64,000 bases of DNA. Origin: DATCLS01 sp035296625 (lineage in GTDB: Bacteria > Actinomycetota > Acidimicrobiia > Acidimicrobiales > VFJN01). The position numbers and the translations under genes were made by a program. The notes under the pieces are model-generated. The model made no database searches. It saw only the letters and a program-made list of their open reading frames with translations, and had not been told where the DNA came from. The DNA lies in NCBI GenBank assembly GCA_035296625.1, contig DATHAO010000059.1, positions 1-64,000 of the forward strand. The letters are read 5' to 3'. Below, piece after piece: positions 24,644 through 31,987 of the stretch (position 1 is its first letter; every line of letters starts with the position of its first letter).

Positions 24644-25633
24644 TCACGAGTGCCACCGGATGTCGGTGGCGCTGTCGATGCTGTCCTGGCGCGTCTCGGC
24701 CGTGCTGTTGATGGCCCAAAGCAGCATGTCGTGGGCCCGCTCGGGCGACAGGTCCGTCCCGTAGCAGCCGCTCGACACCTGCCTGCAGGCGCCGCGCTGG
24801 GACATCGTCCCGTAGAAGTACATGACGTCGCCCTGGCTGGCGCCGTAGCGCGAGATCTGGTGCCACTGCCGGGCGTTGGCACCGCTCGTGGCGTAGATCT
24901 GGGGGATCGGCAGCGCCGGGTCGTAGTTCCACGCCAGGCGCCACACCCGCCGCTGGGTCCAGCCGTTGTTGCACGAGCCGTTGCCGGCGCTGGTCTGCGG
25001 GCAGCCGTCTGCCGAGCTGTTGGCATACAGGGCGGGGCGGCCCCCGTAGCCGTCGTAGCCCCGCATCCACTGCTCCGCCTTGGCATAGGACGACCAGGAC
25101 GGCTCGGCGTCCCAGGCGCCGTACAGGCGGATGCGGCCCGGGTAGTGAGTCCTTGCCCAGTCGTTGAGGCCCTTCGCCATGGCGGCCCACGCCCGGCCGT
25201 GACCCTGGAGCCAGCCGTCGCTGTGCCAGTCGATGTTGCTGTTCGACGTGCCGACGCCGATGAGCAGGATGAAGTTCGGCGACCGGCGGCACCAGAGGTA
25301 GCCGCGGGCGAACGCCTTGACGGTCTGTGCGATCTGGGCGGTCGTCCTGTTGGGGGCGCCCCACAGCGTGGCGCCGTTCGTGCCCGAGACCGTGGTCGGC
25401 GATCCGAAGAACAGGGTCATGCGGCCCTGCTTGTCACCGTTCGCGCAGCCGAGGTAGCCGGCGGACGTGGCCGAGCCGTCGCCCATGTAGTAGCTGCGGG
25501 TCACCCTGCTCGGCGAGATGCCGGCGATCGCCGCCCCCGACGTCGGCGCAGCCGGGGCGTCGCGGTTCGACGTCCCGGCCGTGGTGGCGAGGACGGCCGC
25601 CGCGAGGGCCAGTGCGAATGCAGGGCGTCTCAT
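24644..25633 (-). CDS. secreted protein of unknown function, possible TIM-barrel glycoside-hydrolase-like fold
   Basis: A 329-aa protein with a signal peptide (residues 1-28, MRRPAFALALAAAVLATTAG). The mature part is rich in Trp, Tyr, Gly and Asn, as is common in exported carbohydrate-active or cell-wall proteins. It has at least six cysteines in pairs (GYLGCANGDK, YLWCRRSP, DGCPQTSAG with GSCNNGW, GACRQVSSGCYG), suggesting disulphides. LYGAWDAEPSWSSY near residue 185 has the D-x-E pattern seen in lysozyme-like TIM barrels, and PQIYATSGANARQWHQIS could be a late strand. I do not recognise a named family. A GGAG ribosome site lies upstream. It is first in an operon with the anchored protein. 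Confidence 0.75.
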   Translation of the reverse strand: MRRPAFALALAAAVLATTAGTSNRDAPAAPTSGAAIAGISPSRVTRSYYMGDGSATSAGYLGCANGDKQGRMTLFFGSPTTVSGTNGATLWGAPNRTTAQIAQTVKAFARGYLWCRRSPNFILLIGVGTSNSNIDWHSDGWLQGHGRAWAAMAKGLNDWARTHYPGRIRLYGAWDAEPSWSSYAKAEQWMRGYDGYGGRPALYANSSADGCPQTSAGNGSCNNGWTQRRVWRLAWNYDPALPIPQIYATSGANARQWHQISRYGASQGDVMYFYGTMSQRGACRQVSSGCYGTDLSPERAHDMLLWAINSTAETRQDSIDSATDIRWHS

Positions 25634-25807
25634 GGGTGAAGCTCCGCGTCGGGATGGGACCAGGCGGAGCGCGCTCTCGGGTCCCAAGCGGTCGGCGAAG
25701 GGTCCCGCAGGCCGCCGGGACGGACCAAGCACTCTCCGTCGCAGCAATCATGCGGTAGGCGGTCACAAGGGTGGTGGATCCCACCCGGGCGACCGCCGAC
25801 CGGACGG

Positions 25808-26653
25808 TCAGAGCTGCGTGCGACCGCGGTCGACGACGGCGGCCCGGCGGGCCTCGATGGTGGCCGGATCCAGCCCGCCGCCCTGCCACGACGCGGCCAC
25901 GCCGGTCTCGACGAGCCAGGCCTCGCCGGCCGTGACCAGGGCACCCTCGGCGTAGGTCTGCAGCACCCGGCGCACGGCCCGCTGGTCGTTCGACACGATG
26001 TCGGCGGCGAGCGATCGGCAGAACGGCAGCAGCTCGTCGTGGGGCACGACATGGTTGACCAGGCCCCAGGCGAGCGCCGTCGGGGCGTCGAGGAAGTTGC
26101 CGGTCGCCGACATCTCCCGGGCGCGGCGCACGCCGATGGCCTGGGGCAGCAGCACGGTGAGCCCCCAGTCCGGCATGATCCCGACCCGGGCGTGGGTGTC
26201 GGCGAACGCCGCCCGCTCCGAGGCCACGAGCAGGTCGCAGCGCAGCGCCACCTCGAACCCGCCGGTGATGGCGGGCCCGTTGACCGCCCCGATCACCGGC
26301 TTGCCCACGAGCGGGAACGGGCCGCGCTCCTGGGGCCGGGTGGCCGGCACACGGCCGCCGCCGCTCCCGGCCTCCGCGTCGGCACCGAGGGCGTCGACCG
26401 AGGCGTCGGCCGAGGCTGCCAGCTCCTTGAGGTCGAGACCGGCGCAGAAGGCCGGGCCGGCCCCGGTGAGGACGATCACGTCGACGCCGTCGTCGGCGTC
26501 GAGGGCCAGCACACCCGCGTGCAGGGCGCGGCGGAGGTCGCGGTTCAGCGCGTTGCGCGCCCGGGGCCGGTTGAGTGTCACGGTGGCGACCCGGTCGGCC
26601 ACCTCGACCAGCAGCACGTCGTCGGCGGGCGGGGCGGGGGCGTCGGCGGCCAT
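25808..26653 (-). CDS. enoyl-CoA hydratase/isomerase family protein
   Basis: A 281-aa crotonase-fold enzyme. VATVTLNRPRARNALNRDLR near residues 18-37, LTGAGPAFCAGLDLKELA near 62-79 (oxyanion-hole AGxDLKE) and AVNGPAITGGFEVALRCDLL near 123-142 are the classic segments. The second oxyanion glycine is present, and the residue after GGFE is Val, so the usual catalytic Glu pair should be checked. Members hydrate or isomerise acyl-CoA in fatty-acid degradation. A 25-residue insertion with Gly/Ala/Asp (about 80-110) lies between the two motifs. It starts leaderless after TAGGGT. Confidence 0.9.
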   Translation of the reverse strand: MAADAPAPPADDVLLVEVADRVATVTLNRPRARNALNRDLRRALHAGVLALDADDGVDVIVLTGAGPAFCAGLDLKELAASADASVDALGADAEAGSGGGRVPATRPQERGPFPLVGKPVIGAVNGPAITGGFEVALRCDLLVASERAAFADTHARVGIMPDWGLTVLLPQAIGVRRAREMSATGNFLDAPTALAWGLVNHVVPHDELLPFCRSLAADIVSNDQRAVRRVLQTYAEGALVTAGEAWLVETGVAASWQGGGLDPATIEARRAAVVDRGRTQL

Positions 26654-26659
26654 GGGCCG

Positions 26660-26665
26660 ACCCTA
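26660..26665 (-). promoter_or_regulatory. putative -10 box (TAGGGT)
   Basis: On the minus strand TAGGGT precedes the ATG at 26653 by 6 nt and overlaps the stop of the upstream gene. Confidence 0.4.
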
Positions 26666-27265
26666 GGTCTCCTCGTCGACCGGGGGCAGGAACGGCAGCT
26701 TGAGGTCACCCAGCTTGACCAGCGTCGACGTGATCCACCCGCCCATGGCGCTCAGGTGGTCGTCGAGGATCGTGCCGTCCGCCAGCGTGGCCTCGTCGAG
26801 CTCGTAGGACCCCTCGTAGGACACCTCGATGGCGAACTCGCGCTCGTTGAGGTCGGCCGAGCAGACCGTCTCGATCGTCGGGCCCGACCGCTCGAGCTGC
26901 TCGCCGCCGATCGGCACGCTCGTCTCCGGCAGGGCCGCGAGCACGAGACTCGGGTCCGGCGACTCGGCGAGGCGCTGCACGCGCAGGACCAGCTCGATCT
27001 CGATGCGGGGCGGGTCGGAGAACGGCTCGCCGATGTACCAGGACCGGTACGCCGTCTGCGCCCATGTGGGCCAGTCGAGCGTGAGGTCGGCCTGCACCCG
27101 GGGCGGGAGGCCCTCGCCGGGCAATCCGTAGGAGGTCTCCCACGTGACGTCACCCAGCAGCACGTCGACCTGGAAGCGCTCCTCGAAGGCCTGGCGTTCG
27201 AGCATCGCTCGCTCGAGCGAGTCGCGGAGCGCCCCGATGGCGTCGGTGAAGACGTGATCGAGCAT
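26663..27265 (-). CDS. hypothetical protein (200 aa)
   Basis: The family is not recognised. It is an acidic 200-aa protein beginning with the amphipathic helix AIGALRDSLERAMLERQAFE, followed by mostly beta-strand-like sequence (FQVDVLLGDVTWETSYGLP, RIEIELVLRVQRL, FAIEVSYEGSYELDE). The end (WITSTLVKLGDLKLPFLPP) is compact and hydrophobic. There is no signal peptide or membrane segment. The pattern suggests a soluble beta-sandwich or cytosolic binding protein. The gene is 9 nt upstream of the enoyl-CoA hydratase and probably co-transcribed with it. TAGCCT lies 10 nt before the ATG. Confidence 0.65.
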   Translation of the reverse strand: MLDHVFTDAIGALRDSLERAMLERQAFEERFQVDVLLGDVTWETSYGLPGEGLPPRVQADLTLDWPTWAQTAYRSWYIGEPFSDPPRIEIELVLRVQRLAESPDPSLVLAALPETSVPIGGEQLERSGPTIETVCSADLNEREFAIEVSYEGSYELDEATLADGTILDDHLSAMGGWITSTLVKLGDLKLPFLPPVDEET

Positions 27266-27278
27266 GCGACCGCGGAGG

Positions 27279-28058
27279 CTAGTGGTCGTTGTGGGGAAAC
27301 CTCGTGTCCGGCCGGTCGGGGGTCAGGAAGGCCATGGGCACGGCGGCGCCGGCCTCCCGCCGGAGCGAGGCGATCCGCCGGCCTGGCTGCACGGCCTCGC
27401 TCGGCGGCGAGAGCCGGTCGCCGAGCAGACGGGCCAGCGCGTCGAGGTCGGTGGCCACGTAGGCCAGCCCCCAGAACCGGGCAGGCCGGGGCCGCACGCC
27501 CTTCGCAGCGCCGGTGGCCGCCGCTGGAACGGCGGGGCCCACCAGCTCGAGGATCGTCTCACCGAGCCGGGAGAAGCGCTGGAGCCGGGCGACCCCGTCG
27601 GCGCCGGTGCCCGCCTCGCGGGTGCGGCGGTGCACGATCCCGGCGGCTTCGAGCGCCGCGGTGGTGCGGTTGATGTCTGGGGTGGTCACCACCACGTGGT
27701 CGATGTGGGTGACCCCGTTCGGGTGGACGCCGCGCGCCGGGGGGGACCCGTCGCCGTCGTCGGGTCCGTCGTCGGCGTCGTCGGGCAGGTCGGCGGCCAC
27801 GGTGGGCAGCCCGTCGAGGTCGCCGGCGGCGCCCGTGAGTCCGGCCAGCGTCCACCCCGCGATGCCCGGCCGCCGGTCCCGGGTACCGGTGCCGGTTTCC
27901 GGGCCGCCGTCGTCGGCATCGCCGCGGTCGTCCGGAGGGACGAGCCGCACGACCGTCCGCCCGATCGCCACCGTCCCGTCGTCTCCCACCGTGAAGCCCG
28001 CGTCCCGCCAGGCCGCGGCGTGGTCGACCACCTCGATCTCCCGGATCACGGGCGTCAC
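27279..28058 (-). CDS. glyoxalase/VOC-family protein
   Basis: A 259-aa protein with the vicinal-oxygen-chelate fold. The clearest part is THIDHVVVTTPDINRTTAAL near residues 111-130, a typical first betaalphabetabetabeta strand with the metal-site His, then QRFSRLGETILELVGP with the Glu ligand, and WGLAYVATDLDALARLLG opening the second module. The N-terminal 105 residues are an Asp/Gly/Pro-rich region that may not be folded. VOC proteins isomerise, epimerise or bind small metabolites, and the reaction here is unknown. GTG at 28058 follows TAGGGT by 7 nt. The neighbour 13 nt downstream is the 200-aa hypothetical gene. Confidence 0.75.
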   Translation of the reverse strand: MTPVIREIEVVDHAAAWRDAGFTVGDDGTVAIGRTVVRLVPPDDRGDADDGGPETGTGTRDRRPGIAGWTLAGLTGAAGDLDGLPTVAADLPDDADDGPDDGDGSPPARGVHPNGVTHIDHVVVTTPDINRTTAALEAAGIVHRRTREAGTGADGVARLQRFSRLGETILELVGPAVPAAATGAAKGVRPRPARFWGLAYVATDLDALARLLGDRLSPPSEAVQPGRRIASLRREAGAAVPMAFLTPDRPDTRFPHNDH

Positions 28059-28065
28059 CCCGCCG

Positions 28066-28071
28066 ACCCTA
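28066..28071 (-). promoter_or_regulatory. putative -10 box (TAGGGT)
   Basis: On the minus strand TAGGGT precedes the GTG at 28058 by 7 nt. Confidence 0.4.
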
Positions 28072-28115
28072 CGACCGCCACCGCAGGCCCGGCGATCGGC
28101 GTCGCAGGCCAGGCA

Positions 28116-29132
28116 TCAGTACCAGGGTGTGCGGCAGCGGTGGCGGGGGACCACCTTGACGGCCGGGTCCTGGCCCGCCTGCCAGAGGTAGTGGTCGAGC
28201 GTGGCCGGGGCCAGGCCGGTGCTGGCGGCCAGCAGCTCGACGGCGTGCACGCCACACGCCCGGATCTCGACCTCGGCGGCCTCACCGGAGGTCAGCAGCT
28301 CGCCGCGGGCGATGCGGTCGGCCAGCTCGGCGTCATAGCGCAGCACCCCGGCCATGCGCAGCGTGTGGGGCACGAGGTTGTCGGCGAACGCCGTGACCCG
28401 GTCGAGGTCGGTGAACCAACCGACCCCCCGACCGCCCGCCGCCCGCGCCAGGTGCGACGCCGTGATCTGCGCGCGCTTGAGCAGCGGGACCTCGGCGCCC
28501 GCGTGGCGGCTCACATCCTGGGCCAGCGGCATGGTGGCGAGCGTGGCCGCCAGCCGCTCGGCCGAGCCGCCCGCCGAGCGCACGAGCGCTGCCGCCGAAC
28601 CGCCGAAGCGGCCGTCGCCGAGCAGCCGCCCGAGGTCGTTCCACGCCTGGGCGAACAGCTCGAGCAGGTCGTCGACCGGGCCGGGGTGGGGCTGATCGAA
28701 CAGCTCGCCGCAGGCAGCGGCGTCGACCCCGACGAGCCAGTCGACCGTCGGTGGGCCGTGGCGGCGGACGTGGTCGCCGAACGCCGAGGCCAGGCTGCGG
28801 GCGCCGGAGAGGCCCGGGCGCTTGCGCACCTGGGGGAACCAGCCGGAGCCGAAGTTCACGGCGTTCCAGGCCAGGACCTCGGCGGCCAGGTCCTCCGCAC
28901 TCGTGCCCGACGGCCGTTCCTCGGGCATCAGCGGCGGCTCGGCCTCGGCGACACCCGGGCCGATGTCGTAGAGGACGTCGTCGGCCAGCCGGTCGAGCGC
29001 CTCCTCGTCGATGGCCACCAGCGCCGCCCTGTCCGCGACGCCGGCGCACGCGGCGCGGATGCGGTCGAACAGCCCGTCGGCCTCGAGCGCCGCGGGGCCG
29101 AGGCCCGGCGGGGTCAGTCCCCCAGCGGCCAT
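28116..29132 (-). CDS. queuosine salvage protein (Qng1/DUF2419-like)
   Basis: A 338-aa protein resembling the queuosine-salvage family, which releases queuine base from queuosine 5'-phosphate. Matching features are LAWNAVNFGSGWFPQVRKRP near residues 88-107 (the WNxxNFGSGWF block), PTVDWLVGVDAAACGELF, then VPHTLRMAGVLRYDAELADR near 265 and GEAAEVEIRACGVHAVELL near 292 with the conserved E-I-R. The length matches the family. Actinobacteria generally lack de novo queuosine synthesis, so salvage fits. The start is uncertain: ATG at 29132 overlaps the stop of a prolyl-oligopeptidase remnant by 19 nt, and later in-frame starts are possible. Confidence 0.72.
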   Translation of the reverse strand: MAAGGLTPPGLGPAALEADGLFDRIRAACAGVADRAALVAIDEEALDRLADDVLYDIGPGVAEAEPPLMPEERPSGTSAEDLAAEVLAWNAVNFGSGWFPQVRKRPGLSGARSLASAFGDHVRRHGPPTVDWLVGVDAAACGELFDQPHPGPVDDLLELFAQAWNDLGRLLGDGRFGGSAAALVRSAGGSAERLAATLATMPLAQDVSRHAGAEVPLLKRAQITASHLARAAGGRGVGWFTDLDRVTAFADNLVPHTLRMAGVLRYDAELADRIARGELLTSGEAAEVEIRACGVHAVELLAASTGLAPATLDHYLWQAGQDPAVKVVPRHRCRTPWY

Positions 29133-29392
29133 CGCAGGAAGGCCAGCAAGTCGGCGGGCTCGTCGGCCTGCGTGGAGACCGGCCTGCCGTGGCCGTGACC
29201 GGCCCGGGCCCCGATCCGCCCGCGCACCTGGCGATCGTCGCCGCACGCGGTGGTGGCCTCGAGGACGGCGCAGAACGTGCCGGCGTGTGCCCGGTCGACG
29301 CGCCTGTCACCGCCGTCCTCCGGCCAGCGATAGGTGGGCACCGCCACGCCCTGCGCCAGATCCACGATGTCGCTCCGGTGGGTGACGGGCAC
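29114..29392 (-). pseudogene. C-terminal remnant of a prolyl oligopeptidase (S9A)
   Basis: The 92-residue frame matches only the last part of prolyl endopeptidases. GGDRRVDRAHAGTFCAVLEA resembles the DxRVxxxHSxKFxAxLQ segment with the catalytic Asp, and GARAGHGHGRPVSTQADEPA resembles the RAGHGxGKPxxK segment with the catalytic His, followed by DLLAFLRW. The intact enzyme is about 700 residues, so the propeller and the catalytic Ser are missing. No other piece of the gene was seen upstream, where the bL37-like gene lies. It may still be translated as a short peptide, and its 3' end overlaps the queuosine-salvage gene. Confidence 0.6.
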
Positions 29393-29456
29393 GGGAGCGA
29401 GGGCGCTCAGGTCACGGGGCCGCAGCGGCCGGGCGGCCGCCGCGGCCGGGTGCGGG

Positions 29457-29543
29457 TCAGCCGCGGCCGCGGTTGGGCTTGCGGCCGTGGTTGGCCTTCT
29501 TGCGACGGGCCTTGGCCTGAGCCTTCTTCGTGCGCTTCGACAT
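29457..29543 (-). CDS. bL37-like small ribosomal protein (28 aa)
   Basis: A 28-residue very basic protein, MSKRTKKAQAKARR followed by KKANHGRKPNRGRG. The RRKKxANHGxxPN core matches the actinobacterial ribosomal protein bL37 (about 24 residues), known from cryo-EM of mycobacterial large subunits. The call rests on this short match, the extreme basicity, and a TAGCCT -10 box 8 nt before the ATG. It would sit in the large ribosomal subunit. It is too short for ordinary gene callers. The alternative is chance similarity of a Lys/Arg-rich peptide, which I think less likely because of the ANHG block. Confidence 0.72.
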   Translation of the reverse strand: MSKRTKKAQAKARRKKANHGRKPNRGRG

Positions 29544-29551
29544 GGGCGTCG

Positions 29552-29557
29552 AGGCTA
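29552..29557 (-). promoter_or_regulatory. putative -10 box (TAGCCT) of the bL37-like gene
   Basis: On the minus strand TAGCCT precedes the ATG at 29543 by 8 nt and has the same hexamer as several other starts. Confidence 0.4.
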
Positions 29558-29637
29558 CCCGCCCCTCCGGCCACCCCTCGAACCGTGCCCCGGCCCGCCG
29601 AACGGGTCGGATCTCGCCCCAGGACCAGCACGCTGCC

Positions 29638-30804
29638 CTATTCGGCGTGGGCGGCGGCCCATGCCACGAGGTCGTCGGCCGAGCGGGTGTTGACGATGCG
29701 CTCGGGCTCGATGCCGTGACGGGCCGCCTTGTCGCAGCCGTAGGCCTGGAACTCGAGCTGGCCGGCCGCGTGTGCGTCGGTGTCGATGCTGATCTCGAGG
29801 TCCCAGTCGAGGGCGAGGGCCAGCAGGTCGTCGGGCGGGTCCTGCCGCTCGGGACGGCAGTTCATCTCCAGCGCCGTGCCGAACTGGGCGCAGGCGGCGA
29901 AGACCACCTCGGCGTCGAACGTGGCGGCCGCTCGCCCGCCACCGGCCGTCGGCGTCGACCACTGGCGACCGGCCCCGCTTCGGCTGCCGCGCCCGCCGCG
30001 GCGGGGGCGCTGGGGCTCGGCCGAGCGCTCGGACTCCGGGATGGGCTCTGCGCTGCGGCGCCCGGTCGCCACCCCGCCGGGGAACCGTTCCCAGGCGGCC
30101 ACCTTGCGGCCCGTGCAGTGGCCCAGGATGTCGACGTGCGGGCTGGCGACGGCGTTCACCATGCGCCGCGTCATCTCCGTCCGCTCCATGCCCAGCTTCG
30201 AGTGGACGCTGGCCACGACCACGTCGAGCTGGGCCAGCAGCTCCTCGGACTGGTCGAGCGACCCGTCGGCCAGGATGTCGACCTCGATGCCGGTGAGGAT
30301 GCGGAACGGGGCCAGGCGCTCGTTGAGCGCCGCCACCTCGTCGAGCTGCCGGCGCAGCCGCTCGGCGCTCAGGCCGTGGGCCACGGTGAGGCGGGGCGAG
30401 TGGTCGGTGAGGACCAGGTAGTCGTGGCCGAGCCCGATGGCGGCCTTCGCCATCTCCTCGATCGTCGCCCCGCCGTCGGACCAGGTCGAGTGGGTGTGGC
30501 AGTCGCCCCGCAGCGCGGCGCGCAGCTCCGCGCCCGGGCCGGGCGGGATGACGGTGTCCTCCTCGAGGACGGTCACGTACTCGGGCACGCCGCCGGCGAG
30601 CGCCTCCCCGATGATGGCGGCCGTCTTCGGGCCGATCCCCGGCAGGTCGGTCAGCGTGCCGGCCCGGTGCCGGCGGGCGATCTCCTCGGGGCCCTCGGCC
30701 CGCACCACGTCGCGGGCGCGGACGAACGCCTTCACGCGCTGCGACGGCTCCAGCGCCCGGTCGAGCAGGTAGACGATGCGATCGAGGGCGTCGGCGGGGT
30801 CCAC
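29638..30804 (-). CDS. PHP-domain protein with helix-hairpin-helix (PolX C-terminal-like)
   Basis: A 388-aa protein. Residues 1-78 carry a helix-hairpin-helix (TLTDLPGIGPKTAAIIGEA). The PHP metal site follows: GDCHTHSTWSDGG near 98, VLTDHSPR near 131, GIEVDIL near 171, ASVHSKLG near 200, ILGHCTGRK near 225, and SIDTDAHAAGQL near 338. It resembles the C-terminal half of PolX but lacks the polymerase-beta nucleotidyltransferase domain, so it is probably a phosphoesterase or nuclease. About 45 low-complexity residues (roughly 240-285, Arg/Gly/Ser/Pro-rich) interrupt the loop after GHCTGRK. GTG at 30804 follows TAGCGT by 6 nt and diverges from ychF. Confidence 0.83.
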   Translation of the reverse strand: MDPADALDRIVYLLDRALEPSQRVKAFVRARDVVRAEGPEEIARRHRAGTLTDLPGIGPKTAAIIGEALAGGVPEYVTVLEEDTVIPPGPGAELRAALRGDCHTHSTWSDGGATIEEMAKAAIGLGHDYLVLTDHSPRLTVAHGLSAERLRRQLDEVAALNERLAPFRILTGIEVDILADGSLDQSEELLAQLDVVVASVHSKLGMERTEMTRRMVNAVASPHVDILGHCTGRKVAAWERFPGGVATGRRSAEPIPESERSAEPQRPRRGGRGSRSGAGRQWSTPTAGGGRAAATFDAEVVFAACAQFGTALEMNCRPERQDPPDDLLALALDWDLEISIDTDAHAAGQLEFQAYGCDKAARHGIEPERIVNTRSADDLVAWAAAHAE

Positions 30805-30810
30805 GCCGTG

Positions 30811-30816
30811 ACGCTA
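30811..30816 (-). promoter_or_regulatory. putative -10 box (TAGCGT) of the PHP gene
   Basis: On the minus strand TAGCGT precedes the GTG at 30804 by 6 nt, in the 59-nt gap shared with ychF. Confidence 0.45.
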
Positions 30817-30851
30817 CCGGGGTGCGTGGAGGGGCGGCCCGCCCCGCTCAG

Positions 30852-30857
30852 TACCCT
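30852..30857 (+). promoter_or_regulatory. putative -10 box (TACCCT) of ychF
   Basis: TACCCT lies exactly 6 nt before the ychF ATG, facing the TAGCGT box of the divergent gene. Confidence 0.45.
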
Positions 30858-30863
30858 CGGACG

Positions 30864-31940
30864 ATGGAACGGTTCGGGTTCGTCGGCCTCCCCAACGCCG
30901 GCAAGTCGTCGCTGTACAACGCGCTGGCCGGCGGTGGTGCCCTGGCCGCGCCGTACGCGTTCGCCACCCGCGACCCCAACGTCGGCGTGGCGAAGGTCCT
31001 CGACCACCGGCTCGACGCCCTGGCCGCCATGTCGAGCAGCCGCAACGTCGTGCCCGCCGCCGTGCAGTTCGTCGACATCGGGGGGCTCGTCGAGGGGGCG
31101 AGCAAGGGCGAGGGCCTCGGCAACCGCTTCCTCGCCAACATCCGCGAGGTCGACGCGATCGTCTACGTGCTGCGGGCCTTCGACGACGGCGAGGTGCCGG
31201 GCGCCTCCGACCCGCTCGAGCACCTGCGCGTCGTCGAGCTCGAGCTCACCCTTGCGGACCTCGAGTCGGTGGAGAACCAGCTCGAGCGGCGGCGCAAGGC
31301 GTCGCGGGCCGACAAGTCGCTGGCCGCCGAGGTGGCGGCGCTCGACGCCGTCCACGCGACGCTCTCGGGCGGCACGCCGATCTACCGCAGCGAGCTGACC
31401 GGCGAGCAGCGCGACCTGCTGCGGCCCTACTTCCTGCTGACGAACCGGCCGGTGCTCGCCGTGGTCAACGTGGGGGAGGACCAGCTCGACGACCTCGCGG
31501 CCGCCGTCGCGCCGGTCGAGGCCGAGCTGGAGGGGCGGGCCGAGGTCATCGGCATGTGCGTCCAGCTCGAGGCCGAGGCGGCCCAGCTGACCGGCGACGA
31601 CCGGGTCGAGATGCTGGAGGCGTTGGGCCTGGGCGACGGGGCGCTGCCCCGGTTCGTGCGGGCGGCGTACCACCTGCTGGGCCTGCGCACGTTCCTCACC
31701 ACCGGCGAGAAGGAGAGCCGGGCGTGGACGTTCCGCGCCGGTTGGAAGGCGCCGCAGTGCGCCGGGGTCATCCACACGGACTTCGAGCGCGGCTTCATCC
31801 GGGCCGAGGTGATCGACTGGGAGGAGCTGGTCGCCATCGGCTCGTGGACCAAGGCCCGCGAGGTCGGCAAGATGCGCGTCGAGGGCAAGGACTACGAGGT
31901 CGCCGACGGCGACGTCATGGAGTTCCGCTTCAACGTGTAG
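30864..31940 (+). CDS. ychF: ribosome-binding ATPase YchF (OLA1 family)
   Basis: A 358-aa Obg-class P-loop ATPase. GLPNAGKSSLYNALA near residues 7-21 is the Walker A motif and VQFVDIGGLVEGASKGEGLG near 69-88 is the Walker B/switch region. VVNVGED near 194 is the NxxE motif that gives ATP rather than GTP preference. The TGS domain is C-terminal (FLTTGEKESRAWTFRAGWKA and later). The length and the ending EFRFNV are typical. It binds ribosomes and is linked to stress and redox responses. Its last codons form one copy of a 21-bp direct repeat and appear to be the attachment site of a decayed element downstream. Confidence 0.95.
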   Translation: MERFGFVGLPNAGKSSLYNALAGGGALAAPYAFATRDPNVGVAKVLDHRLDALAAMSSSRNVVPAAVQFVDIGGLVEGASKGEGLGNRFLANIREVDAIVYVLRAFDDGEVPGASDPLEHLRVVELELTLADLESVENQLERRRKASRADKSLAAEVAALDAVHATLSGGTPIYRSELTGEQRDLLRPYFLLTNRPVLAVVNVGEDQLDDLAAAVAPVEAELEGRAEVIGMCVQLEAEAAQLTGDDRVEMLEALGLGDGALPRFVRAAYHLLGLRTFLTTGEKESRAWTFRAGWKAPQCAGVIHTDFERGFIRAEVIDWEELVAIGSWTKAREVGKMRVEGKDYEVADGDVMEFRFNV

Positions 31941-31942
31941 CC
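31922..31942 (+). repeat. attL-like copy of the 21-bp direct repeat (3' end of ychF)
   Basis: This 21-bp segment starts GTTCCGCTTCAACGTG and includes the last ychF codons, the stop codon and two further bases. It recurs without mismatch at 34865-34885. Because the repeat includes the end of ychF, integration there would leave the gene intact. Confidence 0.65.
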
Positions 31943-31987
31943 GGGCGCTCGACGGGCGCTCTGGCCAGGGCATCCGCCCAACATCGG

